Assembly (NCBI GenBank): GCA_016201195.1
Contig: JACQDI010000794.1
Location: 1-5,739, forward strand
Reading direction: 5' to 3'
Source: Acidobacteriota bacterium
GTDB taxonomy: Bacteria; Acidobacteriota; Terriglobia; Bryobacterales; JACQDG01
Length of the DNA stretch: 5,739 nucleotides
The notes beneath the pieces were generated by a model that saw only the letters and a program-made list of their open reading frames with translations, made no database searches and had not been told where the DNA came from. This document shows positions 5,676-5,739 of the stretch, piece by piece. The stretch's first letter is position 1. Every line of letters begins with the position of its first letter. The position numbers were made by a program, and so were the translations under genes.

Positions 5676-5702
5676 AAAAGCCCACCGGGACAACCGGTGG
5701 GC
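5676..5702 (-). terminator. Hairpin terminator of a minus-strand unit beyond the right edge
   Basis: A perfect 9-base stem GCCCACCGG/CCGGTGGGC with a 5-base loop is followed, on the minus strand, by TTTT (5679-5676). On the plus strand the trailing sequence has no T run, so it most likely ends a minus-strand transcript entering from the right. The remaining bases 5566-5739 show no recognisable gene. Confidence 0.6.
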
Positions 5703-5739
5703 CAGAAGAAATGGACTGCTGTTGATGAGTGAGGGGAGC

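Noticed and set aside
5703..5739. Possible end of another minus-strand gene at the right edge
   Set aside because: Fewer than 40 bases lie beyond the terminator; frames are open but too short to support a call.

Overview
The window is GC-rich, and every gene I can support lies on the minus strand. The left two thirds (positions 1 to 3864) read as one run of four closely spaced genes. In order of transcription, right to left, they are: a large exported protein of unknown function with glycosidase-like features, a DUF362 protein with an RR-type signal peptide, an N-acetylglucosamine-6-phosphate deacetylase (NagA), and the first 39 codons of a ROK-family sugar kinase that runs off the left edge. 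Gaps are about 26, 13 and 8 bases, so the four are probably co-transcribed. NagA plus a ROK kinase points to amino-sugar (GlcNAc/MurNAc-type) catabolism. The RR-type signal peptide, codon usage and gene style suggest a soil-type Acidobacteriota (Bryobacterales/Solibacter-like). This assignment is an inference from style, not from a marker gene.

The right third (about 4008 to 5565) is a small, decayed chromosomal integron. Two attC-like recombination sites of nearly equal size (4008-4071 and 4640-4702) flank a 632-base gene cassette. The cassette carries an antitoxin/toxin pair: an addiction-module component and a ParE/RelE-type toxin. The seven bases expected at the R' core of the circular cassette are exactly complementary to the R'' core of its own attC, the classical signature of a true gene cassette. 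Beyond a 95-base spacer with repeated GGCATAACACC motifs lies an integron integrase gene (IntI), recognised by the IntI-specific region between catalytic boxes.

The integrase is almost certainly dead. It lacks the N-terminal core-binding domain. A 48-base coding block (residues WGWQWVFP and neighbours) is missing from its family position and sits about 147 bases downstream. The segment holding the catalytic GH box is read in the wrong frame between two compensating indels. intI lies on the same strand as the cassette with its 3' end facing the array, the arrangement of the so-called inverted integrase group. A short hairpin terminator at 5676-5702 marks the end of another minus-strand transcription unit to the right of the window.

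No tRNA, rRNA, CRISPR array or complete insertion sequence was seen. A fragment of the widespread CGCAGAGACGC-type interspersed repeat forms the 3' end of the large unknown gene.
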